Shown piece by piece: positions 19,483 to 27,982 of a stretch of 64,000 bases of DNA. The DNA is from Pseudomonas sp. LRP2-20. GTDB lineage: Bacteria > Pseudomonadota > Gammaproteobacteria > Pseudomonadales > Pseudomonadaceae. A program made the translations under genes and the position numbers. The notes under the pieces were generated by a model. That model was not told where the DNA came from and made no database searches. It saw only the letters and a list, made by a program, of their open reading frames with translations. Numbering within the stretch: the first letter of the stretch is position 1; each line of letters starts with the position of its first letter. The stretch spans positions 4,904,001 through 4,968,000 of the forward strand of contig NZ_AP025944.1 in NCBI RefSeq assembly GCF_024349685.1, written 5' to 3'.

Positions 19483-19923
19483 TCAGCGTTGCCAGTTGTG
19501 GTCCCCTCCACGCCCATGATCTGACTGGCGATCGTTGTCCCCGCGGTTGTTGGAATGCCAGCGATCGTGCTGGTAGCGCTGGCTGCCATCGCGATAGTCA
19601 TGGCGGTCGCGATCGCGCCCATAGTCGTTGCGCTGGCGATTGCCATAGTCGTAACGCGGGTTGCCATGCCACTGGTTCATCCCAGGCGCAGGATAGGGCC
19701 GGTAGTATGGTGCCGGCGCCGGGCGGTAGTAGCGAGGTGCCGGCTGGTAGTAGTAGCGGGGCTGCGGCGTCACATAGTAGCGGTCATAGCGGTAGTACCC
19801 CGGCGTCACGTAGCGATCGGTCGAATAGTACTCAGAACGGGAATAGCCGCCACTCTCGTAGTAGGGCGCGCAGGCGGACGTCATCAGCCCCAACAGGGCG
19901 ATCAACAGAATTCGATAGGACAT
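19483..19923 (-). CDS. Tyr/Arg-rich lipoprotein
   Basis: 146-residue hypothetical protein. A short signal peptide ends with a lipobox (LMTSAC, Cys at about residue 18), predicting a lipid-anchored envelope protein. The mature part is extremely low in complexity. Tyr, Pro and Arg dominate residues 20-90 (runs such as RYYYQPAPRYYRPAP); after that Asp, Arg, His and Asn dominate. No catalytic motif was recognised. The stop falls directly after the convergent crotonase gene. Confidence 0.75.
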   Translation of the reverse strand: MSYRILLIALLGLMTSACAPYYESGGYSRSEYYSTDRYVTPGYYRYDRYYVTPQPRYYYQPAPRYYRPAPAPYYRPYPAPGMNQWHGNPRYDYGNRQRNDYGRDRDRHDYRDGSQRYQHDRWHSNNRGDNDRQSDHGRGGDHNWQR

Positions 19924-20135
19924 GGCGGCCTCCTGGACCGCTAAGGTGCCCGAACAGCGGCGCTGGCGAGCATCGACGAAAATGCGCTCATCGACAATGA
20001 ATCAGACAACGGCGCCGAGGTGCAGTGCCATTTCAGCAACAAATTGATACAGGTCGAAATAACCCTGAAATACATGCAGTCATTTACCTGTCATCTCACT
20101 AGAATGTGCGCCTCGGCACACATCATGGGAAGATC

Positions 20136-21626
20136 ATGCCTTCACGCTCCGCCCTGTTTTCACAGCGCTCGCTGATCCTCACCCTGCTGCTGTTGCTGGC
20201 CTGCGGCTTCCTCGCCACATCGCTGATCAGCTATTTCGCCTCGCGCAGCGCGATCCGCGACGGCATCGTCAACACCGAGTTGCCGCTGACCTCCGATACC
20301 GTCTATTCAGAGATCCAGAAAGACCTGATCCGCCCAGTGCTGATCGCCTCGATGATGGCCCAGGACACCTTCCTGCGCGACTGGGTACTGGCAGGTGAAC
20401 AGGACACCCAGCGCATCACGCGCTTTCTCGGCGAGGTCATGGGCAAGCAGGACACGTTCACCTCGTTCTTCGTTTCCGACCGCAGCCTCACCTACTACCA
20501 GGCCAAGGGCGTGCTCAAGCACGTGGTACCGAACACCTGGCGCGATGCCTGGTACTTCCGCCTGCGCGAAATGACAGCGCCCTATGAGATCAACGTCGAC
20601 CTGGACATGGCCAACCAGGACAGCCTGACGGTGTTCATCAACTATCGGGTGCTCGACTACCAGCAGCGCTTCATCGGCGCCGCCGGGGTCGGCCTGAGCG
20701 TGAACGCGGTGGTCCAGCTGATCGACAAGTACCAGCGCCGCTACCAGCGCTCGGTATTCTTCACCGACGCCAAGGGCAAGGTCATTCTGACTGGCTCGGA
20801 GGGTGCCCCCCATGGCCTCAAGGTCGGGCAAGCCTTGGCCGACAATGCCGACCTCAGCGATGTGCTGGCGCAGCGCCCGACACCCACCGAGGGCAGCCAT
20901 GAGTACAAGGACAGCAAAGGCCACAGCCACTTCCTCAACGTCCGGCAATTGCCGGAACTGGGCTGGTACCTGCTGGTCGACAAACGCGAGACCGGCGCCC
21001 TCGACCACATCCGCCACTCGCTGTACCTGAACCTGGTGATCTGCACGATGATCACCCTGGTGGTGCTGTCACTGCTCAATGGCATGCTCAGGCGCCACCA
21101 GGCCAGCACCGAAGCGCTGGCGACCCTCGACAGCCTCACCGGGCTGCCCAACCGGCGCAGCTTCGACCTGCTGGCTGCCCAGGCTTTGCAGGAGGCCCAA
21201 CGCGATTGCGCACCGCTGGTCGCCTTGCTGATCGACCTCGATCATTTCAAGGTGCTCAACGATACCCACGGCCACCTGGCAGGCGACGAAGTGCTGCGCC
21301 AGTTCGCCAACGTGCTGCAGGGCAGCCTGCGGCAGTCGGATATACTCTGCCGCTGGGGCGGTGAGGAGTTCATCGTGCTGCTGCGTGAGACCGAAGGCCG
21401 GCAGGCCATCGAAGTGGCGCAGAAGATCCGCCGTCGTACCGAGCAACTGACGTTCAGTTACGAAGATCAACCCTTGCACCTGACCACCAGTATCGGCCTC
21501 AGCGCCTTGCAGCCTGCCGACACCCTGCACGCCCTGCTGACCCGCGCCGACCGTGCGCTCTATCGTGCCAAGCAGGCCGGCCGCAACCGTGTCTGCAGTG
21601 AAACACCCGGAGCCGAACATGAATGA
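20136..21626 (+). CDS. Membrane-anchored diguanylate cyclase (GGDEF)
   Basis: Makes c-di-GMP from two GTP. The 496-residue protein starts MPSRSALFSQ, with GGGAAG upstream; a longer start was rejected. An N-terminal membrane helix precedes a periplasmic dCache-like sensor (about residues 40-290), a second membrane helix and the GGDEF domain. The active site is GGEEF (RWGGEEFIVLLRE), and DSLTGLPNRRSF marks the domain start. An RxxD inhibitory site is plausible upstream of GGEEF but was not fixed. Its stop overlaps the start of the following small CWC gene by 8 bp. Confidence 0.92.
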   Translation: MPSRSALFSQRSLILTLLLLLACGFLATSLISYFASRSAIRDGIVNTELPLTSDTVYSEIQKDLIRPVLIASMMAQDTFLRDWVLAGEQDTQRITRFLGEVMGKQDTFTSFFVSDRSLTYYQAKGVLKHVVPNTWRDAWYFRLREMTAPYEINVDLDMANQDSLTVFINYRVLDYQQRFIGAAGVGLSVNAVVQLIDKYQRRYQRSVFFTDAKGKVILTGSEGAPHGLKVGQALADNADLSDVLAQRPTPTEGSHEYKDSKGHSHFLNVRQLPELGWYLLVDKRETGALDHIRHSLYLNLVICTMITLVVLSLLNGMLRRHQASTEALATLDSLTGLPNRRSFDLLAAQALQEAQRDCAPLVALLIDLDHFKVLNDTHGHLAGDEVLRQFANVLQGSLRQSDILCRWGGEEFIVLLRETEGRQAIEVAQKIRRRTEQLTFSYEDQPLHLTTSIGLSALQPADTLHALLTRADRALYRAKQAGRNRVCSETPGAEHE

Positions 21627-21849
21627 CAGCCAGCACTGCCCCGCCTGTGGCGCCTTCAACCAATGCAGCCTGGCCGACCCACGCAGCGCCACCCAGGCCT
21701 GCTGGTGCTACAGCGTGAGCATCGACCCCGCCGTGCTCCAGGCCCTGCCTGCCGAACTGCGCGACAAGGCCTGCCTGTGCCCGCGCTGCGCCGCCGTGGA
21801 AGAGCAGTTGAAAACTGCAAGTGGGAGCAACCATCCTGCTCAATTTTGA
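21619..21849 (+). CDS. Cysteine-rich CWC-family small protein
   Basis: 76-residue protein with six or more cysteines arranged as two CxxC-type pairs (CPACGAFNQC and CLCPRC) and a central CWCYSV, the motif that names the CWC family. It is probably a zinc- or metal-binding protein of unknown role. It starts inside the last codons of the diguanylate cyclase, so the two are translationally coupled. Confidence 0.82.
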   Translation: MNDSQHCPACGAFNQCSLADPRSATQACWCYSVSIDPAVLQALPAELRDKACLCPRCAAVEEQLKTASGSNHPAQF

Positions 21850-21861
21850 AAGTTTGCCGCG

Positions 21862-21955
21862 ACTCCTGTGGCAGCGGCTTTAGCCGCGAAGCAGGCGACG
21901 CGGTGGCTGGCACCGGCCATGCCGGTGTTCGCGGCTAAAGCCGCTCCCACAGAGT
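21862..21955. repeat. REP-like inverted repeat pair
   Basis: Facing palindromes of the GCGGCTTTAGCCGC variant class (ACTCCTGTGGCAGCGGC... and ...GCCGCTCCCACAGAGT) fill the spacer between the CWC gene and rsuA. Confidence 0.85.
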
Positions 21956-21976
21956 CCCCATAAATCAGAGACTTAC

Positions 21977-22669
21977 ATGCGCCTAGACCGCTTCCTCGCC
22001 AACCTGCCCTGTTACAACCGTCAGCAAGTGCGCCTGCTGCTGGCACAGCGCCGTGTGCGCCTGGACGGCGAAATGGTCAGCGATCCCAAAGCCGAGGTCC
22101 GTGAGTTCAGCCGCGTCGAAGTGGACGATCAATTGCTGCAGGCCGGCCGACCTGCACGCTACCTGATGCTGCACAAACCCACTGGCTGCGTCAGCGCCAC
22201 GCAAGACCCGCAGCACCGCACCGTGCTCGACCTGCTGCCCGGCGAGTTGCGCGACGACCTGCACATCGCCGGGCGCCTGGACTTCAATACCACCGGCCTG
22301 ATGATCCTGACCAACGATGGCCAGTGGTCACGGCGCCTGACCCAGCCGGCCACCAAGCAGCCAAAGCATTACCTGGTAGAAACCGAAGACGAGATTGGCG
22401 CGCACTATGCGGCCAAGTTCCGCGAAGGTTTGTATTTCGCCTTCGAAGACCTGACCACCCTGCCCGCCCAGCTCGATATCCTCGGCCCGCGCCAGGCGCG
22501 GCTGGCAATCGTCGAAGGGCGCTATCACCAGGTCAAGCGCATGTTCGGCCATTTCGGCAACAAGGTGATCGGCCTGCATCGCGAAAGCATGGGGACGATC
22601 CGCCTCGATCCTGCCCTGCAACCTGGGGATTTCAGGGCCCTGACGGCCGAAGAAATCGCTTCGGTGTGA
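21977..22669 (+). CDS. rsuA: 16S rRNA pseudouridine(516) synthase RsuA-like
   Basis: Isomerises a uridine in small-subunit rRNA. It has 230 residues with an N-terminal S4 RNA-binding domain (RLDRFLANLPCYNRQQVRLLL). The catalytic motif GRLDFNTTGLMILTNDG contains the essential Asp in GRLD, and YHQVKRMFGHFGNKV near the C-terminus is typical of RsuA/RluE. The RsuA subgroup assignment is by length and overall similarity. Confidence 0.88.
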   Translation: MRLDRFLANLPCYNRQQVRLLLAQRRVRLDGEMVSDPKAEVREFSRVEVDDQLLQAGRPARYLMLHKPTGCVSATQDPQHRTVLDLLPGELRDDLHIAGRLDFNTTGLMILTNDGQWSRRLTQPATKQPKHYLVETEDEIGAHYAAKFREGLYFAFEDLTTLPAQLDILGPRQARLAIVEGRYHQVKRMFGHFGNKVIGLHRESMGTIRLDPALQPGDFRALTAEEIASV

Positions 22670-23002
22670 ATGCCGTAATACAGGCATACGACCGCTGAGC
22701 GGCTCAAGTCACAAATTTGCGCAAACAGCACTTGCGGGATCCCCGACCCGCTGCTTGACTCCTAACTCGTCAGTCCGCGAGTGACCAAACAGTCACGCCC
22801 GCAGTTCATGACACCTTTTGCCGGCCACCCAAAGCCCAGATGCCTTGGGGCACGGCAGATTGCCCGCCAAAACAATATCGTCGACACGTGTGCGAAGGAT
22901 CGACACAGGGCCCCCCGATTTATTCAGGCAAATGCCTACCTGTCATAAAGAACGTGCACCCTAGGTGACGCGATTACCCTTTTTGCGCCAGGAGTCGATG
23001 AC
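22670..23002. other. 333-bp spacer upstream of phaG
   Basis: No gene was found. The segment holds several short inverted repeats (for example ACTCG...CGAGT near 22763-22782, then GTGAC...GTCAC). It must contain the phaG promoter and a long leader, but no -35/-10 pair stands out. The phaG ribosome binding site AGGAG lies just before 23003. Confidence 0.5.
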
Positions 23003-23890
23003 ATGAGGCCAGAAATTGCTGTACTTGATATCCAAGGTCAGTATCGGGTTTACACGGAGTTCTATCGCGCGGATGCGGCCGAGAAGACGATCATCCTGAT
23101 CAATGGTTCGCTGGCCACCACGGCTTCGTTCGCCCAGACGGTGCGTAACCTGCACCCCCAATTCAACGTTGTGCTGTACGACCAGCCGTATGCCGGCAAG
23201 TCCAAGCCGCACAACCGCCAGGAACGGCTGATCAGCAAGGAAGACGAGGCGCATATCCTCCTCGAACTGATCGAGCGCTTCCAGTGCGACCACGTCATGT
23301 CCTTTTCCTGGGGCGGTGCCTGCACCTTGCTGGCGCTGGCGCACCAGCCGCGGCAGGTGAAAAAGGCGGTGGTCAGTTCGTTCTCGCCGGTGATCAACGA
23401 ACCGATGCGCGACTACCTGGAGCGTGGCTGCCAGTACCTGGCTGCGTGCGATCGCTACCAGGTCGGCAACCTGGTCAACGACACCATCGGCAAGCACCTG
23501 CCATCGCTGTTCAAGCGCTTCAACTACCGGCATGTCAGCAGCCTGGACAGCCACGAGTATGCGCAGATGCACTTCCACATCAACGAAGTGCTGCAGCGTG
23601 ACCTGGAACGGGCTTTGAGGGGCGCACGCAACATCGACATCCCGGTGCTGTTCATCAATGGCGAGCGCGACGAATACACCACCGTGGAAGATGCACGCGA
23701 GTTCGGCAAGCATGTAGGCAACAGCCAGTTCAGCGTGATCCGCGACGCTGGCCACTTCCTCGACATGGAAAACAAGTCTGCCTGTGAAGACACCCGCAAC
23801 GTCATGCTTGGCTTCCTCAAGCCAACCGTGCGCGAGTCCCGTCAACGTGGTAATTCATACACCCAGGGGCAGCATGCATTGGCCATTTGA
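23003..23890 (+). CDS. phaG: PhaG, (R)-3-hydroxydecanoyl-ACP:CoA transacylase/thioesterase
   Basis: Links fatty-acid synthesis to medium-chain-length polyhydroxyalkanoate by releasing (R)-3-hydroxyacyl groups from ACP for PHA precursor supply. The 295-residue sequence is recognisably the P. putida PhaG, starting MRPEIAVLDIQGQYRVYTEF. It has an alpha/beta-hydrolase fold with S102 in SFSWGGA, D223 in NGERDEY and H251 in DAGHF. The HX4D element reported for PhaG is H177-D182. It is monocistronic, preceded by a long leader and followed by tRNA-Gly. Confidence 0.97.
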   Translation: MRPEIAVLDIQGQYRVYTEFYRADAAEKTIILINGSLATTASFAQTVRNLHPQFNVVLYDQPYAGKSKPHNRQERLISKEDEAHILLELIERFQCDHVMSFSWGGACTLLALAHQPRQVKKAVVSSFSPVINEPMRDYLERGCQYLAACDRYQVGNLVNDTIGKHLPSLFKRFNYRHVSSLDSHEYAQMHFHINEVLQRDLERALRGARNIDIPVLFINGERDEYTTVEDAREFGKHVGNSQFSVIRDAGHFLDMENKSACEDTRNVMLGFLKPTVRESRQRGNSYTQGQHALAI

Positions 23891-24001
23891 GCGCATCGGC
23901 GTCCTGTAGCCCACACCCGCAGGTTATGGGTCGCCGACAAGCTTTTTTATAACTTGGGCTTCTATTTCAGGGAGGGTTCTGGTAAAAAGTCCAGCGCAGA
24001 C

Positions 24002-24075
24002 GCGGGTATAGTTTAGTGGCAAAACGAAAGCTTCCCAAGCTTTAGTTGAGGGTTCGATTCCCTCTACCCGCTCCA
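24002..24075 (+). tRNA. tRNA-Gly (anticodon CCC)
   Basis: Full cloverleaf. The acceptor GCGGGTA pairs with TACCCGC, the anticodon stem AAAGC/GCTTT encloses the loop TTCCCAA, and the T arm is GAGGG-TTCGATT-CCCTC. CCA is encoded. Confidence 0.97.
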
Positions 24076-24120
24076 CACATAGCATTCCCCGCATGGCGTT
24101 CCAGCAACGTCATCGCTGTC

Positions 24121-24146
24121 AAAAGGAGCCCACGGCTCCTTTTTTC
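24121..24146 (+). terminator. Rho-independent terminator after tRNA-Gly
   Basis: AAAGGAGCC-CAC-GGCTCCTTT stem followed by a T run, 46 bp past the tRNA. Confidence 0.88.
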
Positions 24147-24275
24147 GTTTCTGCCGCCTTCCTTGACTGGGCCCATGGCCGCGCTCGATGTTTTCCGTTC
24201 CAATTCGCTTGCAAGCGAAACGGCTTGAAGTGCATATGCTTCATGGATCCGTGAAACATTTCGAAAGGACCACGC

Positions 24276-25976
24276 ATGTTTCTCTCCCGCTGGCTCCCCG
24301 GCCTTGCCAACCTGTTGCACTACCGCCGCGAATGGTTCCATGCCGACCTGCAGGCAGGGCTGTCGGTGGCAGCGATCCAGATCCCCATCGCCATCGCCTA
24401 TGCACAGATCGTCGGCCTGCCACCGCAATACGGCCTGTACGCGTGCGTGCTGCCGATGATGGTGTATGCCCTTATCGGCAGCTCACGCCAGCTGATGGTC
24501 GGCCCGGACGCCGCCACCTGCGCGATGATTGCCGGCGCCGTGGCGCCACTGGCCATGGGCGACCCGCAACGCATCGCCGAGCTTTCAGTGATTGTCACGG
24601 TGCTGGTCGGGTTGATGCTGATTGTCGCCGGCCTGGCACGTGCCGGCTTTATCGCCAGCTTCTTCTCGCGACCGATCCTGATCGGTTACCTGAACGGCAT
24701 CGGCCTGAGCCTGATTGCCGGGCAATTGTCCAAGGTCGTGGGCTTCAGGATCGAGGGTGACGGGTTCATCCTCAGCGTGGTCAATTTCTTCCAGCGCCTG
24801 AACGAGATCCACTGGATGACCCTGGCCATCGGCCTGGCGGGCCTGGCGCTGCTGATCTGGCTGCCGCGCCGCTACCCTCGCCTGCCGGCGGCCCTGGTGA
24901 CCGTGGCAGTCTTTACCTTGCTGGCCGGCCTGCTCGGCCTGGACCGTTTCGGCGTCGCCATTCTCGGGCCGGTGCCATCCGGCATCCCCAAGCTCGCCTG
25001 GCCCCACAGCAACCTTGATGAAACCAAGGCCCTGCTGCGCGATGCCCTGGGTATTGCCACCGTAAGTTTCTGCAGCGCCATGCTCACCGCACGCAGCTTC
25101 GCCGCGCGGCACGGCTATGCGATCAACGCCAACCATGAGTTCGTCGCACTCGGCGTCAGCAACCTGGCCGCTGGCATTTCCCAGGGCTTTGCCATCAGCG
25201 GCGCCGACTCGCGCACGGCAGTCAATGACATGGTCGGTGGCAAAAGCCAGCTGGTCGGCATCATCGCGGCACTGGTCATCGCCTTGATCCTGTTGTTCTT
25301 TACCGCACCGATGGCCTGGATCCCGCAGGCAGTGCTAGGTGCCGTGCTGCTAATGGCCGGCTGGGGCCTGATCGATATCAAGTCGCTGGGCAGCATCAGA
25401 CGCCTGAGCCGCTTCGAGTTCTGGCTGTGCCTGCTGACCACGGTCGGTGTGCTCGGCCTGGGCGTGCTGCCGGGCATCGTGTTTGCCGTGACCCTGGCGA
25501 TCCTGCGCCTGCTCTACACCATCTACCAACCGACCGACGCCGTGCTCGGCTGGCTGCCGGGCACCGAGGGCCAGGTCGACATCCGCAAGAACAAAGACGC
25601 CCGCACCGTGCCGGGCCTGGTGGTATACCGCTTCGACGACGCGATCCTGTTCTTCAACGCCGACTACTTCAAGATGCGCCTGCTCGAAGCCGTGCAGAGC
25701 CAGGCCCAGCCGCAGGTGCTGCTGTTCGATGCAGAAGCGGTGAGCAGCATTGACGTCAGCGGCATCGCCGCCCTGCGCGAGGTGCGCGATACCCTTGCAG
25801 CGCAGGGCATCCACTTTGCAATCGCCCGCGCCCGCGGCACTTTCCTGCGCATGCTGGTGCGCTCGGGGATGGCGCGAGAGATGGAAGACAAGTTGCTGTT
25901 CGGCTCGGTGCGGGCGGGGATACGGGCTTATCGGGTTTGGCGGAACAGGAGTCGCAGGGAGCCGGTGGCCGATTGA
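24276..25976 (+). CDS. SulP-family anion transporter with STAS domain
   Basis: Inner-membrane anion transporter (sulfate, bicarbonate or dicarboxylates are typical substrates). It has 566 residues. An N-terminal membrane domain of about 12-14 segments includes the SulP signature PPQYGLYACVLPMMVYALIG and the conserved GPDAATCAMIAG. A C-terminal STAS domain (about residues 440-545) contains the conserved VSSIDVSGIAALRE segment. The exact ion cannot be told from sequence. The reading frame continues past the stop into a broken antitoxin gene, which appears to be accidental. Confidence 0.93.
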   Translation: MFLSRWLPGLANLLHYRREWFHADLQAGLSVAAIQIPIAIAYAQIVGLPPQYGLYACVLPMMVYALIGSSRQLMVGPDAATCAMIAGAVAPLAMGDPQRIAELSVIVTVLVGLMLIVAGLARAGFIASFFSRPILIGYLNGIGLSLIAGQLSKVVGFRIEGDGFILSVVNFFQRLNEIHWMTLAIGLAGLALLIWLPRRYPRLPAALVTVAVFTLLAGLLGLDRFGVAILGPVPSGIPKLAWPHSNLDETKALLRDALGIATVSFCSAMLTARSFAARHGYAINANHEFVALGVSNLAAGISQGFAISGADSRTAVNDMVGGKSQLVGIIAALVIALILLFFTAPMAWIPQAVLGAVLLMAGWGLIDIKSLGSIRRLSRFEFWLCLLTTVGVLGLGVLPGIVFAVTLAILRLLYTIYQPTDAVLGWLPGTEGQVDIRKNKDARTVPGLVVYRFDDAILFFNADYFKMRLLEAVQSQAQPQVLLFDAEAVSSIDVSGIAALREVRDTLAAQGIHFAIARARGTFLRMLVRSGMAREMEDKLLFGSVRAGIRAYRVWRNRSRREPVAD

Positions 25977-26159
25977 GGAATCGGACTCCGCACATCCACG
26001 GGTTTGTCCCAAGTACGCTTCGCCGAGATGATCGATGTTCAGGTCGCCACGCTTAGGAACTGGGAGCAAGGGCGCAGGGAGCCTACCGGGCCGGCCAAGG
26101 CTTTGTTACGTGCCATACGCAACGAGCCTGACCATGTCCTCAGGGCACTTGCCCATTAG
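25977..26159 (+). pseudogene. C-terminal remnant of an XRE-type (HigA/NadS-like) antitoxin
   Basis: Reading on directly after the SulP stop gives about 60 codons to a TAG at 26157. They contain GLSQVRFAEMIDVQVATLRN followed by WEQGRREPTGPAKALLRAI, which is the helix-turn-helix and tail of the HigA/NadS antitoxin family. There is no ATG or ribosome binding site before the HTH, and the N-terminal third is missing. No matching RelE/HigB toxin was seen nearby. I read this as the scar of a lost toxin-antitoxin locus. Confidence 0.75.
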
Positions 26160-26160
26160 T

Positions 26161-26268
26161 TCAGTATCCCAAACGCTTCAGCAAAACCGCCTCGCTTTCT
26201 GCCGGGCGTCGATAAGCACGCAACAACTCTCCCGCCCGGTTGGTGAAGATCCCGTCGACACCGGATTT
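26161..26268 (-). pseudogene. C-terminal remnant of a glycerophosphodiester phosphodiesterase
   Basis: The reverse strand encodes about 35 residues ending in a stop at 26161: KSGVDGIFTNRAGELLRAY, then RRPAESEAVLLKRLGY. The VDGIFTN segment matches the C-terminal strand of GDPD (UgpQ/GlpQ) enzymes. The upstream coding part is missing and replaced abruptly by a REP element. Its stop lies two bases from the antitoxin remnant, so two deletions or one rearrangement joined them. Confidence 0.65.
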
Positions 26269-26269
26269 C

Positions 26270-26353
26270 AGGTAAACCCGCTCCCACAGGGTCACCACTT
26301 GCTTCAGGGCAGTGCGGTAACTGTGGGAGCGGGTTCACCCGCGAAGAGGCCGG
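26270..26353. repeat. REP pair at the break of the GDPD remnant
   Basis: Facing REP halves (GGTAAACCCGCTCCCACAGG and CTGTGGGAGCGGGTTCACCC, then GCGAAGAGGCCGG) sit exactly where the phosphodiesterase homology ends. Confidence 0.85.
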
Positions 26354-26453
26354 CGCAGGCAAGACAAGACGGCAATGTAAACAGCAACCCTCGCACACCT
26401 TGCATGACATGCTAAAGTCCCCGCCGTTTCCCGCACCACCGAACGGACCGCCC

Positions 26454-27464
26454 ATGCCAGCTCTCGACGCCCGCCTCGCCTCTTGGCCAGACCTCAACCA
26501 GCGCCACCCGTGCACAGCCCTGCTGCTGGGCAACGGCGCCAGTCGCGCGCTGTGGAAACCGTTCGGCTACTTCTCGCTGTACGAAGAGGCCCAGCGCGCC
26601 GGGCGCAAGAAGGGCCTGGCGATCAGCGACCAGGCCCTGTTCAAGTCGCTGGGCACCGAGTTGTTCGAGCCGGTGCTGAGCACCCTCAACCACACCGTGC
26701 GCGCCAACGCCGCCCTGGCCATCAACTCCACCGCGCCGTTGAACCGCTACTACTCGATCAAGGAAGGCCTGATCCACGCCATCCGCACCCTGCACCTGCC
26801 CTGGCCGCTGATGCCCGCCACCACCCTGGCGTCGATCAACCAGGCCCTGCGCGAATACCAAAGCGTCTATACCAGCAACTACGACCTCATTCTGCCTTGG
26901 GCCCTGCTGCACGATCCACAGGGCTTCGCCGCGCTGTTCGACGATCAAGGGTTCTTCGACGTACGCCGCACCCGCAGTGAAGGCACCCGCGTGCTGCATC
27001 TGCATGGCGGCCTGCACCTGCTCAAGCTGCCCGACGGTAGCACCCGCCAGCGCAGCGCCGACAGCGCCGAGTTGCTGGATGGCTTTGCCGTGAACATTCC
27101 TGGCGAGGTGCCGTTGTTCGTCAACGAAGAACGCAGCGACGAGAAACTGCGCGCCATTCGCAACTCGGACTACCTGGCCTGGGGGTTGGGACAACTGGCA
27201 CAGGAAAGCCAGGGCCTGTGCCTGTTCGGTCAGCATCTCGACAGCACTGACCAGCACCTGGTCGAAGCCATTCGCCAGGCGCGGCCGGCGCGTCTGTCGA
27301 TTGCCATCCGGCCATTGAGCGAGGCTTCGGTGCTCAACCAGAAACAGCACTTTGTCGAGCGGTTCGGGGACATGACCGGGACGGCGCTGCACTTCTTCGA
27401 TGCCAGCACGCATCCGTTGGGGTTTGCGGGATTGGCGATCGAGGTGCCGTCAGCGCGTCGCTAG
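26454..27464 (+). CDS. SIR2-like protein of the DUF4917 type
   Basis: 336-residue protein without an assigned function. I recognise it as resembling the family annotated DUF4917. Motifs in order suggest a sirtuin/SIR2-type NAD-binding fold: LLLGNGAS (residues 23-30), the TSNYD segment with N142 and D144, VLHLHGG with H182 and H184, and FGQHLDSTDQHL at 258-269. In SIR2-type immune effectors the equivalent Asn and His hydrolyse NAD; activity here is inference. No signal peptide or membrane segment is seen. The start MPALDARLAS was chosen over an upstream ATG (26400) because the extension is Pro-rich and unlike a domain. Composition is like the rest of the chromosome. Confidence 0.75.
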   Translation: MPALDARLASWPDLNQRHPCTALLLGNGASRALWKPFGYFSLYEEAQRAGRKKGLAISDQALFKSLGTELFEPVLSTLNHTVRANAALAINSTAPLNRYYSIKEGLIHAIRTLHLPWPLMPATTLASINQALREYQSVYTSNYDLILPWALLHDPQGFAALFDDQGFFDVRRTRSEGTRVLHLHGGLHLLKLPDGSTRQRSADSAELLDGFAVNIPGEVPLFVNEERSDEKLRAIRNSDYLAWGLGQLAQESQGLCLFGQHLDSTDQHLVEAIRQARPARLSIAIRPLSEASVLNQKQHFVERFGDMTGTALHFFDASTHPLGFAGLAIEVPSARR

Positions 27465-27491
27465 ATGACGAGTTCGATACGCGTTCAACGC

Positions 27492-27980
27492 TCAACCGAA
27501 AATGCGCTGATGCGCTCGGGATACATTGACTGACATTGCTACCCGAGCCAGATCTACAATGTCCTGACCAATGGCGTAACTACCCCGCGCCTGCAGCCAG
27601 ATCAGAACATCCGCAAGATGCCAAAGCGAGGTGCTGCCCTCATGGATGGGTGCCGGGAAACTGTACATATGCGAAAGCATCAACTTGCGCATGTTTTGCC
27701 GTGACACGCCGATGATTTCAGCTACGTCAGTCAGCCCCACCAAGTCGGGGGTTGCTTCGATCAAGCGGGCACTGGGCACGGCAGTACGCACATCTCTCAG
27801 CGCACTTTCAATGGCCTCCCTGGCAGAGGGCGCTTCACGTACAAAAGTCAATGCCAGGCGGCCAGGCTGCCCAACACCCACCATTGCATCATCACAGCCG
27901 GATTCGGCCAGACGCTCCAGCATCGCATCGACGTTTTCGTCTTCGATGAGTTGATATTTCAGGGTGAATTCGTATTCCAC
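27492..27980 (-). CDS. HTH protein, putative antitoxin/repressor partner of the HicA-like gene
   Basis: 162 residues. The N-terminal half (1-75) has alternating strands and helices, compatible with a HicB-like partial RNase-H or ferredoxin-type fold. Residues about 82-130 (GLTDVAEIIGVSRQNMRKLM through LWHLADVLIWLQARG) form an AlpA/MerR-like helix-turn-helix. It starts 2 bp after the stop of the HicA-like gene, in toxin-then-antitoxin order as in hicAB. Composition is less GC-rich than the neighbours, suggesting transfer. The antitoxin role is inferred from pairing and domain layout. Confidence 0.65.
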   Translation of the reverse strand: MEYEFTLKYQLIEDENVDAMLERLAESGCDDAMVGVGQPGRLALTFVREAPSAREAIESALRDVRTAVPSARLIEATPDLVGLTDVAEIIGVSRQNMRKLMLSHMYSFPAPIHEGSTSLWHLADVLIWLQARGSYAIGQDIVDLARVAMSVNVSRAHQRIFG

Positions 27981-27982
27981 TG

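Noticed and set aside
24002..24075. tRNA-Gly as an integration site for the accessory strip at 26-28.4 kb
   Set aside because: No integrase and no repeat of the tRNA 3' end was found downstream; sulP lies between.
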